This document shows, in pieces, positions 10,978-23,714 of a stretch of DNA of 64,000 bases. The position numbers and the translations under genes are program-made. The stretch is from Pyricularia pennisetigena (taxonomy: Eukaryota; Ascomycota; Sordariomycetes; Magnaporthales; Pyriculariaceae): the NCBI RefSeq assembly GCF_004337985.1, contig NC_043743.1, positions 178,228-242,227 of the forward strand. Direction: 5' to 3'. Under the pieces are notes generated by a model, which did not search any database, had not been told where the DNA came from, and worked only from the letters and a program-made list of their open reading frames with translations. Every line of letters starts with the position of its first letter. Within the stretch, counting starts at the first letter, position 1.

Positions 10978-13900
10978 CTATCTCCTTCCCTTTCCAGGGC
11001 TTCGCTTCCCGACACCAGCAGCAGCCGGTCCACGTTGTTTGCCTTCGCCGAGCCCTCTTCGCCCAGCTGCGATGCCACCCTTTCCGCCCCTCGCGCTGCG
11101 ATCCGGCCTGCCGCCACGGCCACGACCACCACCGCCTCCTCTACCCCTGCCGGCATCCCTCTTGCCCTTGAGCGCGACAGCAACCTCCTCCTCACCATCA
11201 TCCATCTCCTCATCCTCATCGTCCCGGCCCTTCTTGTTGCTCCACTTCAGCTTGCCCCTGAGACCCTTCTTGGGTGCATCCTTGCCCTTGAGGGCAGCTA
11301 CGTAGGCGTCCACGCCGCCACCCTCGGCCTCTGCCGGATCCTCAGTCTCCATCCTGTCGTCATCATCATCCCGACCCAAGATCAACTTGCCGTCCAGGTC
11401 GGTCTTGGCTTTCGTCTTGCCCGCCTTGCGCATCTTGAGCGGCTTCGTAGATGATATCTTGGCCAACGCGCTGCGGCCCAGCAGGTCAAGCGGCTCGTCC
11501 TCGTCTTCGACGATGTAGGTCTTGCCGCCCTTGCCGCGCCCTCGAGCCATGTCATCATCCGAGTCATCCGAACCGCTATCATCCTCGTCGCTGTCGAACA
11601 ACGCCTCGTCGTACTGGCTCTCGAACTGGTTTCTCCTCTTGCCGTGTGCGCCATCATCGGCATCATCACCATTCTCCTTGGCAGCCTCCTTCTTCTTCTT
11701 GCTCCTCTCCTTCGTCTTCCTAATGCCCGTGATGAGCTTCTTGTCTGCCTCAGGGGTATACTTGTTGACGGTGTCGAATCCAAATCTCCTGACCAGCCTC
11801 TCCATGATGTGCTTGACCTTGGACCGGAAATGTCCCTTGTGCTCGTGGCTTGCCGTCATGATGCACGGGATGAGGGAAGGAAGGCGGGGCATCATCATCT
11901 CCACGGGCAGGCTAGTGATGCACACCTTGACGAATCCCAAGATGCTCTTGACCAGTTCCCGGTTGTTTGACGTGAGGAACAGCTCGACGGTCTTAACAAC
12001 ATCATCGAGAGTCTCCTGGCTCACTTCGGTGTGGAACTCGAACAGAACTCGTGTGATGGCAGTCACAGACGCTGACATGACATGCGGAGTATGACTTGCC
12101 AGTCCAGCGCCCAGCATGGTGAAGAACTCCTCGATGCTTGCAGTAGCAGGCGGAGCGTCGTCTGGCATATGTGGCACCTTGCTGTTGTTGATTGTCGCAC
12201 CCTTTTCTGCCACCATAATCTGCCCAATTTGAACAAGCAGATCAAACGCGGTGTTCCTTGCACGTTCGTTATGTTCCTTGCATGCAATGATGACCTCGGG
12301 CACTATGGAGGGGATAAAGTGTAATGAGGTGGCAGGGATGAAAGGCAGAAGGGCACTGATGGCGGCCAGTCTCTCACGTCTTGCTGGGGCTGAGACCTTT
12401 TCGGCACTGGACAACAAGAGCGTCTGAAGCTCCTGGTGACGTTCCTTGAGTGCCTCTTGACCAATCGGAGATTCGGCGAGTCGTGGTATCAGCTTGTAGG
12501 CTTTTTTCTGTAGCTGAGGGTCCTCATTCTTGAAGACCACTATAGAGGCCATGTTGAACAAAGCGGTGAAACTTGTCCGGGGAAGGTAAATCGACATGGT
12601 CACGACGAGATCCATGAAGGTGTGTGACGCTGATGGTACCTTGTCCCCGCTTTCTTGAGCCTTTTGCCCAGCCGGCTTGCCAGCAGCCTCCTCCAGCTCG
12701 GTGGCAAGCATCTTGCACAGACGGTCGAATGTCTCTTCCAACTCCTTTGCGGGTGTGATACTGAGGTATGCGTTGATGGTCTGAAGGATCGGTCCGCGGG
12801 TTTGTGGTAATGTCTGGCTGTAGACGTTGAACAGCACGGCGAGGAAATTGCCCGCAGTGTTTCCGAGGTACTCAAGATTCTTCTTGGCCTGGGCTTGCGA
12901 CAAACGGCTCTGAAGCAGCAAATCATCGGGGCCTTCTATTGACGCTATAGCCTGGTTGGACTCGACCAGAGTTCTCAGAGCTCTGCACACGTCAAGCCGC
13001 AGCTCGACCTGTTGGTAGAGGAGGTTGGACAGCTGCTCGGCAAACGCATTGTCAAACGACTCTTGCAGATCCAGAGGTAAATCGCAGTATCCAGGCAGAC
13101 ATGACCATATCTGCTGGACCACAGTCTCGTAGATCTTGATGGTCATTGTCTTCTCGGCGTCTCCATTGTCCAGGACCTTTTGGAACATGAGCTCCGAAAG
13201 GGGAACGAGCTCTTTCCTGAAATGTGCGAGATCCGTGTTTGTTGTGTAGTCACGCAGGAGGGGGAGCAGCCAAACGCGCCCAGGCTGGTCCTTGCTTGGC
13301 CGGGCCAGATTCAAGGGCAACGCACCCAGAACAGCTTCCGGGCCCATGGCCCTGATAGCCTTGCCCAGCAGCTCGTCGGCCTCCTTTTTACCCAAGAAGG
13401 CGTCGCTGCTTCGAAGGTCTCCAACCACTTTCACGACATTGACGAGAAGCGGGTTAGTCCTCCATCTCAGCGAGTCGAACATGGCTCCAATCACCGTAAA
13501 CGTCTGTGGCCATGCTGCTTGGTACTTGACACTGAGAAGGCCCTCCACCGTATTGGCTAATTTTTCCAGAACTTTTTCGTCATATATCGAGGGCTCCAGA
13601 ATGACCTCGGACGGAATGCAGTTTGCCAGGAATGAGACCAGGCATTCGGATGCTGAGGTCCGGATATTCTCCGAATGCGAGTCCAGGTACTGAGCAGTAG
13701 AGGCAAAAACCTCGGGCAGAGCCTGGAACGTCTCGGCCGGCTCCATCTGCGCAGACACATCGTACGCTCTGGAGAGAATAGCAATCCACGGGGGCAGTAG
13801 CTGGGTGTCGTTAGCCGACGGGTGCAGCTCGGTAATGATCTCCAAGAGTCGCGGCATCTTTGCGCGCGCAACCTCGTCCGCCATGCCCTCAAAAATCATC

Positions 13901-14659
13901 TCAAACACGTCAAAGACAGCCATGGTCAGGTGGTCATTTCCACTCCTCGCGATTCCCAGCAGCAACTCGCACAGGGGCTCGATCTTCTTGCTGGGCCAAC
14001 CACCACAGGCAGACGCAATCGACCTGGTGAGTTGCAGCGCATGGATTAGATCCGGGTCATGCGCGGACTGTGCTGCCTTCTTCTCGCCCCGCGATGCTGC
14101 CGTCTTTTCCTTCAGGCTCGTCATGACAAACTCGGCACACATGTCTGCCGCCGGGTGGTCTAGTGATGGACTCGGAGGTGGGTTCTTGAGTATGGTTCGC
14201 AGGCTGTCCTGCGCTCGCTTCCGGATCTTTGGCCGGTGGTCCAGGGCGAGGTTCAACAGCCCAGCCACCGCCCTTCGCGGGCTGATCTGGGTCACCGTCA
14301 TGTTCCATGACGCAGAATCCTGAGCTAGCAGCAGGGTCTCGAGGCAGCCGATGGACGGCCGAAGGAGTGGAGCCGGCGCATCTTGTCGGGCGAGCGCCGG
14401 AGCGATTTGTGTGAAGATGGTGGTGAACTTTGCGCGGAGAAGAGGCTGCGCGACAAATGGTGCAACAATGTCGAGGAGGTAGACGAGAGAGATGGCACGG
14501 TCTTCGGCGATAGTCTCGCCTGAGGCTGCACGGCCAAGGAGGCTGAGAAGAACTGCAAAGTAGCCAGCAGCCGTCGGTTCTTGTTTTTGTTCTTTGAGAG
14601 TTTCATCTATGGCCGCAAGAACAACCCGAGTCTGTATTATAACCCACGCAGAGTTTGTC

Positions 14660-14697
<38 letters not shown>

Positions 14698-14809
14698 ACT
14701 TGCCATGAGCGCCAACTGGTGAAACGGGAAAAAAATGCTAACATACCGCTCGTTGGCTCTCGAGATTCGGAGCCCTGATCTTGTCCAGTTTCTCCGCAAG
14801 AGTCGCCAT
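10978..14809 (-). CDS. RRP12: Ribosomal RNA processing protein Rrp12
   Basis: Exon 1 (14809-14747, MATLAEKLDKIRAPNLESQ) and exon 2 (14631-10978) encode 1,238 residues. The 115-bp intron (GTATGT...CAG) is phase 0. Rrp12 is a HEAT-repeat factor of pre-40S and pre-60S ribosome biogenesis and nuclear export that works with Ran and karyopherins. The protein is helical-repeat throughout, contains the NUC173 region in the first half (around PEVFASTAQYLDSHSENIR), and ends with a lysine/acidic linker (KERSKKKKEAAKENGDD), a run of acidic clusters, and an RG/G-rich tail near residues 1190-1220, all usual for the family. The length is close to yeast Rrp12 (about 1,230). The intron contains a 34-base T run (transcribed as poly(A)) just inside the acceptor side. 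Confidence 0.95.
14662..14695. repeat. 34-base homopolymer in RRP12 intron 1
   Basis: An uninterrupted T run on the plus strand, transcribed as poly(A) inside RRP12 intron 1. Both flanking exons are intact and in frame, so here the tract is not accompanied by lost coding sequence. Confidence 0.85.
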
Positions 14810-16250
14810 CTTGACCAAGTGCCAAGTAAAACAGGCGATCAGTTGATTGTGCGGTGTTGCGAGGTACGCTCTCCGGATCGCAAGCTACAAATTGACCGAC
14901 TTGGAAATATTTCGCCGTATACCGCGAATCGGCCGCACATAGTTTTGCGGGGGACCAAAAAAAAAGTTCCTTATCGTATCGGAGCGGGGCTTGGCGATAA
15001 GCCATCAGATCATTTTAGACCAGGGGCCAAATATTGTAGGAGTAGACTTCTACATTGTACGGACTATAATCAGCTACAGGGTAGGCCAGATAGACTCATC
15101 AGCTCCGGTCGCAAGTCGAATTTTACCCTGCATCGAGGGATCAAAGTCAAGCACCCACCCCTCTTTGTTACTCTGCTCCTTTTTTTTGTCTTAGGTTCCT
15201 TCGGCCGTTCCAAACACCACGCGGGGGTAGATACTATTGCTTAGCTCGAATTCAAAATCAACTCCTTCCTGCCTTGACTTTCGCATACAATCCTTCAGAC
15301 AAGCCATGCATGAACTCATTCTACTTTGACATTTTTTTTTCGAGTCGCCGACAACCCAGTCGTCTCGAATTTGGAGTCGAGACAAGTAGATTTATTTTGA
15401 GTGATATTGCTTCCTCATCGAATGGTGAACAAATGAAGAAGATATTTCAACCTCTTCCTGCATCAAATATCATCATCTTTACTCTCGATTTCACCAGAGC
15501 CAGATCGCCAGCATGCTTCTGATCGTCACGTTTCAACAGACCGATGCCGCCACTGTATTCCAGCCACCCAGTTGATGTATTTCCGCATGGTATACACGCC
15601 AGAAGCATCCACGTAAGCTCGGATTTGATTCCACAACCCGGGGATTCTTTAGCAGAACCCGCCAGGTAACGGGTGATGCCGTGGCTGATTTTTTTTTTTT
15701 TTTTTTAAACAAAAAAAATCCTCAAACGCTGCTGTCCAGATTGACAAAGCGCCATGGCAAAGTTTCTTTCTCTCTTCACCCCAAGCTTGCCGTCAAGAGC
15801 TGCTTTGCATGGCATCGCGTATCTTATTATTGAGGGACCCATCATCAAACGGTTGTGGTGATGAAATAACCCACACCCAAATCATATGTCCTCCCCACCG
15901 CATGAGCATAGCCTAGGCCTAGCCCCTTGCCCTGGTGGGCCACTCAGTTTGGGAAAATTCCCGCCCCCATAGTGCGGTGCGGCGGTGCGGTCGAACTCGG
16001 AATTGCTGTCTTGGTTGTAGCTGGTTTGGGGATTACCTTATTCGGGCTGTTGTTGTAGGGGGCGGGCGTGAAATTATGTTTCACAAGGCGGCGGGACGAA
16101 TTCGCGCTGATACCTTATGTAGGTAGGTACTCTGACGTTTCCATCTAGGTTTACACTGGGGTGAATCGTCTCAAAAGTGACTTGCTTGATAAGGGGGTCC
16201 CTAGATAAACAAATAGAAATCAACAAAATAATGTCAACATGCCTACAAAA
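14810..16250. other. Intergenic region between RRP12 and SEC17
   Basis: No supported gene. The right part of RRP12's promoter and the SEC17 3' flank are here. A 17-base T run lies at 15690-15706. A CCTAGGCCTAG palindrome-like element lies near 15912, GC-rich direct repeats (gcggtgcggc-type) near 15972, and TAGGTAGGTAC near 16120. Frames such as 14735-15244 and 15274-15522 have no family signature. Confidence 0.5.
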
Positions 16251-17437
16251 TCAAGCAAACTCATTATCCGCCTCCTCGATCTGCTCCTTGATCCGCAGCA
16301 ATATCGTCGTCTTCCACTTGTCCAGCTTGGTCATGCGGTCGAACGCGACCAGGTCGTCCTCGAACTTCTCCCTGTCGTTGCCCTCGACGCTCTCGCAAAT
16401 GTCGGCCAGGAGCTTGTATTCGCGCGTGCTGGGGAAGGTCGGGTCCATCTCGGTGTACTTTTCCAGCGCCCTGCGCGCCGAGACCATGTCCTTGGTGGCC
16501 AGGTGGCACAGGCCACCCTTGAGGAAGTAGTCCTTGACCGAGTACTTCATCAGGTTGTTGTTGATGGACGCCTGCGACACCTTTTCGTACGCCTCAATCG
16601 CCTTGTAGTAGTCGCCGTCCAGCGCCGCGATGTCGGCCACCTTGAGCCAAAGCTTGTTTGACAGTCTAAGATGCGCCGTGTTAGTGCGCGTGTACAAAGT
16701 CGTTTTCTCCCGGGGTCGCCAAGTCAGGGACGTCTGGGACCAAGTGGCAAAACTCACACAGCGGCTCCGTCACCCTCATACCATCCAGCGGCAGCCTCGT
16801 ACGCCTCCATGGCTTTCTTGAGGTCTCCAACCTCAACCTCAAACATCTCACCCACGTTCTCCTTGAAGGTCGCCGCCCGCCTGAAGTTGCCCTTTCTACA
16901 GTATTGTGCGATCGCCATCTCGACACACCGGGCCGCATCTTCCGGGCTCGTCTTTCGGTAAGCCTTGAATGCGTCCACGTACGTGTTGGCCGCGTCGTCC
17001 GGCTCGTTCAGCTTGCCGTTCTGGATCTGCGCCGCCTTTTCGAAAGTCTGCCCGGCTTCCCTCTCTGTTTGTCGGTGGTTCGCCGTCGGACGTCAGACGT
17101 ATTGCCCATGGTTCGTATGTGTGGACGTCTTGCTAGAGAAATTTTACAGGGCGACAGGCAAACGTACCAGACTTTTGCATCTTGAACGCATTCGCCGCCT
17201 GTATGTAGTAATCGGCCGCCGTCTGCAGCTTTTCCTCCTTGCCGCCAAAGAAGCTGAAGCCGCCCGAGGCGCTTGCTAGCGCCTTGTCTGCCTACCCTCC
17301 GGGATTTTTTTTTTTGTTTTCCGTCTCGCACATCAGCAAATCTGAGCGGCCTTTTGCCGTTGAAAGGCGGGGTTGTTGAACTTGCATATCGATAGTATAC
17401 CAACCTTTTGCAGAAGCGCGCGGGGGTCTTCAGCCAT
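16251..17437 (-). CDS. SEC17: Alpha-SNAP, Sec17
   Basis: Four minus-strand exons, 17437-17405, 17291-17168, 17064-16758 and 16665-16251, give 292 residues, the same length as yeast Sec17. The introns (113, 103 and 92 bp) have GTTGGT/TAG, GTACGT/CAG and GTGAGT/TAG ends, and each joint restores conserved sequence (LLQK|ADKAL, QKSE|REAGQTFEK, GDGAAV|LSNKLWLK). Sec17 binds assembled SNARE bundles and recruits the ATPase Sec18/NSF to take them apart. TPR-like helical hairpins run through the protein; recognisable blocks are SFFGGKEEK, AAQIQNGKLNEPDDAANTY, GNFRRAATFKENVGE and DLVAFDRMTKLDKWKT, with a C-terminal acidic segment that stimulates NSF in the family. It lies head-to-head with GTA3 across 455 bp. 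VTI1, one of its functional substrates, is 6 kb away, but nothing suggests co-regulation. Confidence 0.95.
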
Positions 17438-17892
17438 TTTGTAAGTGATTTAATGTCGTTGTTGGTTAGAATTTTGTTGTCTCTGGAGGAAAGGCCTGTC
17501 GTCTGGATTTTGCGACGTGTCGATGTACTAATAGTATATCTCAGGGTGGAGGTGTCAGATCGAGTCTGAGGAGCGGCTACTCTGATGGATACTACGTCAG
17601 TGAACACGCTACTGCGGTTGGAGGTTTGGTATGTGGGGCAGCTTAACGGCGGACAGCGGCGGCGGCTGGGCGGGCGCGGCCAGGGTCTAAGACCCACTTT
17701 TGTCGGCATGGACAAGAAGCAGGGTTCCTTTTTTTTGGCGTTTGAGATCACGGGCGTCCTTGTTGCGCTGCAACGAAAATATCGTCATTAATACAGTTAA
17801 TTAAACAAAAACTATATCGACATTTCACTTTAATATCCTGCCATAATACTCTCACATTTCCATCTCAAAACAAAATCCCAAAAACAAGGGAA
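17438..17892. promoter_or_regulatory. Divergent promoter region SEC17 / GTA3
   Basis: 455 bp separate the two start codons of oppositely directed genes, so both core promoters must be here. A GC-rich middle (near 17640-17700) is flanked by AT-rich and C/A-rich stretches on the GTA3 side. A T run lies at 17730-17737. No precise promoter element can be assigned. Confidence 0.5.
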
Positions 17893-18579
17893 ATGGTCAA
17901 CTCAAGCAGAGTCAGTTCACGCCTAAGCGGGGCTTTGCGCCAGCAACAAAAGATCTCAACCACGTGCATCACAACGCGTCAACTGGGAACGAGCCCATCA
18001 TCATTATCATCATCCTCATCACGGCAGCATCAAAAACAAAACATAGACTTCAAAGCGCTCCTGTCCCGCCCGACCTGGTCTGTCCGCTCCCTCCTCCCAC
18101 CAAACACAACTTCCCCCGAACCATCATCATCACCACCATCATCATCCACAACGACAATATCCACCTCCCAACTAACCCACCTACACGCCCTCTCCGCCCT
18201 ACCCAACCCAACTATCCCTTCCACCCTGGAGTCCCTCACCCGCACCCTTCAGTCTCAATTGCACTTTGTCCGCGCCATACAGGCCGTCGACACCACCGGG
18301 GTCGCTCCCCTATCCGCCATCCGGGACGAGACGGCCGCCGGCCGCAGTGAGCAGACCGTCACGCTTGACCACCTGGCCGATGTGCTCAGGAGCGAGAGAC
18401 CCATCGGTCGTGCACGGAGGCCCAGGAGGTTGAGAGCCACTGCCGCCACTGCGGAGGTTGCAGAGGCTGGCGGGGTCAGTAGACATGGGGAGCCAGGTTG
18501 GGACGTCCTCGGGGCTGCAAAGCGTCGGGCTGGACAGTATTTCGTTGTGAAGAGCTCTTCCACAAAACAGGAACCTTGA
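17893..18579 (+). CDS. Mitochondrial glutamyl-tRNA(Gln) amidotransferase subunit, Gta3/GatC-like
   Basis: A single-exon gene of 228 residues. The N-terminus is rich in Ser, Arg and Gln with few acidic residues (about residues 1-45), as expected for a mitochondrial presequence. A Ser/Pro/Thr-rich linker follows. The conserved part (about 115-215) contains LESLTRTLQSQLHFVRAIQAV, cut here at LHFVRAIQAVDTTGV, then PLSAIRDET and the terminal WDVLGAAKRRAGQYFVV, the signature of fungal Gta3-domain proteins. These correspond to GatC, the small subunit that helps convert Glu-tRNA(Gln) to Gln-tRNA(Gln) for mitochondrial translation. The catalytic subunits are not in the window. The ATG at 17893 is the first in frame and directly precedes the presequence-like region. 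I am confident of the family and less so of the subunit name. Confidence 0.8.
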   Translation: MVNSSRVSSRLSGALRQQQKISTTCITTRQLGTSPSSLSSSSSRQHQKQNIDFKALLSRPTWSVRSLLPPNTTSPEPSSSPPSSSTTTISTSQLTHLHALSALPNPTIPSTLESLTRTLQSQLHFVRAIQAVDTTGVAPLSAIRDETAAGRSEQTVTLDHLADVLRSERPIGRARRPRRLRATAATAEVAEAGGVSRHGEPGWDVLGAAKRRAGQYFVVKSSSTKQEP

Positions 18580-19001
18580 AGGATAGCATCAAGATTATGT
18601 AAAGAGGATGGTAGGCATATCTTCCGTCCAAAATATATTTGTTGCATCCTCATCTGTAATAATTACATCGACAAAGCCGCGGCGGAACCACAAAGCCACG
18701 AATAATCGTGAATTCGTGGTTCATCGACCAGAGATATCGTAAGTAAACTTGCCAACTTGCACCTGCCCCTTGGGCTATTCTCTCTGTACGCCCCGGAAAA
18801 TGCTATGAGGAGATTCGAACTAACGCCATACGCAAACAAACAGACAAATAATGCAAAGCATGCCTCCATCGCATCTCAGTTGTAGATGCTATTTGTGCTC
18901 CATTCAATGCGACACCCAATATAATGCAACAAATCCATTTCCCCCTTTTTTTTTTCTCGTATTTTTCTTCTTGTTTTCCATCGTGCTACTCAGCCTGTCT
19001 T
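18580..19001. other. Convergent 3' flanks of GTA3 and the Mil1-like gene
   Basis: No gene is seen. AT-rich sequence around 18590-18670 and T-rich sequence around 18945-19005 fit 3' untranslated regions of the two convergent genes. Short frames on both strands lack any family signature. Confidence 0.55.
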
Positions 19002-21536
19002 TTAATTCTTCTTCCTGTTCTTGGAACCTGGAATCCGACTCGCCGCCTGTTTCTGTCGGGGTGTGGTCAAAGGCACCGTTGGGTCTTTCTCCTCGGCCAT
19101 TGCAGCCTCTTTGGTTGCAGCCTCTTCCCTCTTCTTGGTGGCGAGCTCAGCATTATACCTCTGCATCCGCTTGTCGTAGTCGATAAGGTCCTCGAGAACC
19201 CTCAACTCCTCTTCCTTGGCCGCGACAACCGTTCCATCAATGTCTTCCCAGCCTAGGTTCTTAAGAATGGTGCCGACTAGATACTGGTACCGCAGATGGT
19301 TGGTGATCATAGCACTGGCGTTAACGTTCTCCACGCCGTTCTGCTTCTCGATGCATTGGAGGCCTGCTATGCCAAACTGGACGCACCCGTGTCGAACCAA
19401 GAAGGCGAGCATGTAGTCGTTCTCTGAATAGACGTTGATTAAGCGCCCCGAAACGGCACTTCTGAGAACAGACCACACTCGACTATCAGAAGAGACCGGT
19501 GCGCCCATTATAACCACGTTCTCGACGATTCCCAGCATGCGCCGCTCCGCCAACGCCATCAGGCAGTTGAAGATGACCCGTGCTCCGAGGCTGTACCCAA
19601 CGAGAGTGACGCCGCGCTCGCCTTGGACGCGGTTCATAAGAGCCTCTGCGAGCACTGAGCCTGTTTTATCTGCCCTCACCATGCAGCTGCCCCAGAGATT
19701 GTCGACAATCTTACTTAGCTTGAGCAGAGCAGGTGGCCATTGCTCTAGCCAGGTCTTCTGCCCAAGGCTGGCGTACACCGTGGCGTTGCTCAGCATCTGG
19801 AAAGCTGTTGAGCCAGGGAGACTACTCTGACGAGCAACAAAATCCCCTTTTGCTTCTGACCAGGCCTTGCTGCGTGCCACTGTCACCAGCGCCTTGCCCA
19901 TTTTGACGAGCGAATCCGCCTCCCACCGCAGTCCGTAGACTTCGCCGTGCGAACCAAATACTTCCCATGTTTCTCTAAGTCCGTTCATCCGAGTCACCCA
20001 TCCATTTATGCAGAAGACAACCCGCAGCCTGCGGTTGTTGACACCGACCTCTCGCGCACCCCTGAACTCAGGTTCTGAAGTCGGGTAAAGGGGCAAAAAT
20101 GCAAAGTCTGACACGTCTTTGGTGTAGGAGTCGATCATCTTGCCGGCGCCTCGGGTCCCGTAAATACCGAAGAGGGTTCCGACCACCATGTTGTTGTAAG
20201 CCATGGGCCCGAGGAGCCCGTTCGCAGTAGCAGGGCTGATGCTGGCACCACCGTCCTGAGCCGAACCGAAGCCGGCGGCTGCAAGGGGTGGAAGTAGACC
20301 ACCATTCGCGGTCTCAGCCCGCATTCGTCGCATATCCTTCTTTTCGTCGGCTCTCTTGGGAATTTGTAGGTCCTCAACGCAGATCTCAGCAGCAAGGCGG
20401 GACAGTCCGTTGGCGACACGTACCTCGTCTCTAGCGAGCATGTGAGGAGGGACCTGCAGAGACGTGGCAAGGTAAAGCATCAGAGTTCTTGAATAGGCTG
20501 TATAAGTGTCGAGAGACAGCAGAAGCAGCAGCATTGAGTGGAGGATCAAGCGTCTCCTGGCCATTGGCAGAGTCGAGAGGCTGGTCACTGCCGGGGCGTA
20601 GAGCTGTACGAGTACAGCATCCGAATCCAGGACTGTGGAGGATTGCGAATCTAGGTTTGTTAGTGTTTTGAAGCACGTTAGTGACTAAATGAGTTTTGTG
20701 AAATACATACCATCTGAATGTTTCATAGGCGTCGTAAATCCTGGTCCTGCGCCCACCTTGGCCATGCTAGGGGCACCCTTAAAGGCGGTTTTTGCTAGGG
20801 CGTTGGGAGCGCCGGGATGATGGTGGCCGCCGGGCCCTGTTCGCGCAACCACGAGATCAGATACTCGCTTGGCGACAGCGGCTTGCCAGCGACGAATATT
20901 GGAAAGGGCATCTTTCTTGAGGTTCTCTAGGGTTGGAGTGAGCGGTGTCGTTCCGTTATGCACAAGAGGTGCGGGCTTAGCAGCATCCTGCTTGCTTTTG
21001 AGGCGGCTTATGGTTGACGGCCGACCATTATCCATGTTATCGATCTTGAGACCCATCATGTCGAAAATAGGGGGGAGATACTTCAAGGCCTTGGCATTGG
21101 GGGCACCTGCGTCTCCAGCGAGGGTTATCGGGGGAAAGTCGAAACTCCGCGTGACGTTGTCTCTCATGGTATCCGTTATGGTCGTGATGAGGGCCACTAA
21201 CTCGTTCCTCTGTGGCAGATTTAGAAGCTCACTGACATCTGTGTCCCGCTTTGGCGGAGGGGGTCTCTTGCCAGGAGGCATCTTGGCTGACGACTCCTCC
21301 TCTAGCGACGGGCGCTGGGGAACGGGCACAGGAGAAGGTGGTCTGAAGGTGATAGTATACGAACCCGGCTCGTCCGAATCGTCATCATAGTTCTTGGCTG
21401 GATTGACGATTTGATCGTCGTCGAGGGTGGCACCAGGTACGGCGGCTGAGTGAACGTTGGGCTCTGAAATTGTGTTGCCCTTGTTGGCAGAAGCTGTTGT
21501 TGCGTTCCCTGCGTGGCTGGGCCTCGTTCCTTCCAT
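19002..21536 (-). CDS. DUF726 family membrane hydrolase-like protein (Mil1/TMCO4 type)
   Basis: Two minus-strand exons, 21536-20711 and 20650-19002, encode 824 residues; the 60-bp intron (GTATGT...TAG, branch CACTAAC) joins KHSD to SQSSTVLDSD. The family includes yeast Mil1 and human TMCO4, with an alpha/beta-hydrolase-like fold; Mil1 links to AP-1 clathrin traffic. The N-terminal 200 residues are Pro/Ser-rich and likely disordered. A helical region follows, with a hydrophobic stretch near residues 304-335 (HSMLLLLLSLDTY). The conserved core carries TLFGIYGTRGAGKMIDSY, VVFCINGWV, and near residue 625 the nucleophile elbow GYSLGAR. The C-terminus is a charged coiled coil ending with basic residues. 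The ATG at 21536 is used; an upstream TTG is not credible. No enzymatic reaction is established for the family, so hydrolase activity is inference. Confidence 0.86.
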
Positions 21537-22318
21537 ACTGGATGCTTGCTGCAAGCCTAGGACGCAATTTTTCCTTTCCCCAAGTGGTAACCACTTGTAT
21601 TGCAGAAGCGGCAGCTGTCAGCAGGTTGTGTCTTCCTTGACTCTTTTTTTCTTTTCTTTTTGAGAACGATCTAGGTCAAGCTTGTAGAATGAGGAAGGAA
21701 GTGTGATCTAGCACCTGCTCATAGGAACTTGGCAGATAGAAAGGGAAGGCAGGTCTTATGTTGAGACAAATCCTTTCTCGGTTCAGTCTTTGGATCAAAG
21801 CAGGCAGAGGAATGATGTGCTGTCTGCAAGCATCCTCAAGATACCAACAAAAGTTTGATTGTTATGCTGGATCTTGTTGCTGTCTGTTGGCTTTGTCTTT
21901 CTTTGGAGTGGCTTGCGTTGCCGTTGTTGAGATGTGGTATGAGACGAGGGTGAGATACGGCGTTGATTGTGCAGAGAAGATAGGTGACAACCAAGGAATC
22001 AATGTGTTAAAAGAAGATGCCCTTGATGAATGACAGATTCTACCTCAAAAGACCTGAGAGTCCAAGCATGGCACAAAGCTGCGTGTTTGTCATGGCTGTC
22101 ACAATGATTTTGTGGGAGGTGGCACCTGGCCGGGTGGAAGATCGAAGGCAACGTTGGAGAGACATCAGCGGAATTTTGCAAGGCATTCGGTTGCCTTGTG
22201 GTCAGGGACATACTGAAAAGGAGCTGACCAAAGTCTGAAATGAGGTTGATGGCAATCTGAGGGGGATCTGAGAAAGTTGAGTAAAAGGAGCAGACACTCG
22301 TCAAACCGGGGACGACTT

Positions 22319-22356
<38 letters not shown>

Positions 22357-23714
22357 GCTCCGCCAGTCCCAGCCCAGGCAGATTGGTGCTGCACTACCTT
22401 TCTTGTTTGTTTGTCCGCATTGCGCGCTGTGTAATCAGCCATTCAACTTTCCAACGGCTACCTGCGTGGCCTGCCTATATTGCATAAGGTATTCGCCAGC
22501 AGCAAAGACGGGACAACCAAGACTGTGCATCTTGCCGGAAGCCCGCATGCGCATGTCAACAAAATTCCCACGTATGTACATTGCATTAGGCAGTCTTATG
22601 CTATAACCAGCAGCATGGCCACTAGCTTTCTCATTGCCGTACTTGACAGCTCCAATTTTTATTGGGCAAACATCGCCTTGGGTCAAGCTGTTGGTAGTAT
22701 AATAATCCACGACCTTGGTGTCATTTACCCTGACGACCATCGATCTGGATCCAGTAAGATTCAAAAACCATGCTCGGAATTCTTTCCTAGAACCTGATCG
22801 CCCTCCTGAATACCTTAGGCGCCCACTTCAAAGCTACCTAATACTTGTTATTGTCTATCTTCACAAGGGCTTCTTTACCTCCTTCCAGAAGACCATGTTG
22901 GATAGGCTAACCACATCTCAGGTCTTACAGAAGCCACTAATTCTTCATATCACTGCAGCCTCTGAACATGTTCCGAATTAATCCTAGCACCAGAGGCCCA
23001 CAGTCAAATTCAATGCTGATATTGATGCAATAATGGTAGATGCCACAAGAAGAGAAAAGCGAGCCAACCCTTCCTCTGGAGAATTCCCAAACTCCCGGGA
23101 AAAAATCGTTGCAAGATTTTTCCGATGAGTGAAAGGAGGAAGAGCTGGTGTATGAGAAAGCTGTTGCTAGATCCGGATGCGACCACTAGCTTAACCTGAA
23201 GAAGCGGTTGGAGTACCCCATCACTGTGACAAAAGCCAGCAGTTTACTACGGGATGAGCCACTCGTGGTATATCGATCAAGTCTTGCTTTAACCTCTGTT
23301 CTCTTTTCTTTTCTTTTTGTTTCTTTTTTTTCTTTCAGCTTTACAAACGAAACTGGGACCTAAGAGGAATGGGAGATAACAAAGCCATTTTGGCTGGATA
23401 GCACATAGTCCGCATATAGTCCAGAGGATCCATGGTTTGTCAAACAAAGGCGATGAAAAAAAGAAAAAAAAAAAAAGAAAACAAGTGCAAGCTTGTCCTC
23501 ACCGATTTCAACATATAGCTTCTGCCTAATGTTCAAGCCCGCCAAGACGACGGTTGGGATACTTTGATTATATACTCTCCCCCCGCCCAAAACCTCTTTT
23601 ATACATATAGCGCCACTAGCATACACACTTGCCTTTGTTGTACATGGTATCTTGATTTTACAGCCAAAGAATAAAGAAAAGAAATCCCCAAGAAAATGTC
23701 CAATATCAGTCAAA
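21537..23714. other. Long intergenic region without a recognised gene
   Basis: About 2.2 kb lies between the starts/ends of two minus-strand genes. A 29-base A run sits at 22326-22354. Overlapping frames of 60-110 codons occur on both strands between 22400 and 22980, but no frame shows a family signature and they end without a credible exon chain. A second purine-rich homopolymer lies near 23456-23480. The right end near 23600-23714 is the 3' flank of GEP3. A decayed gene or an unrecognised short gene is possible between 22.4 and 23.0 kb. Confidence 0.45.

Noticed and set aside
18780..18830. A GATTCGAAC-like string suggesting a tRNA T-arm
   Set aside because: The surrounding bases do not form the rest of a tRNA on either strand.
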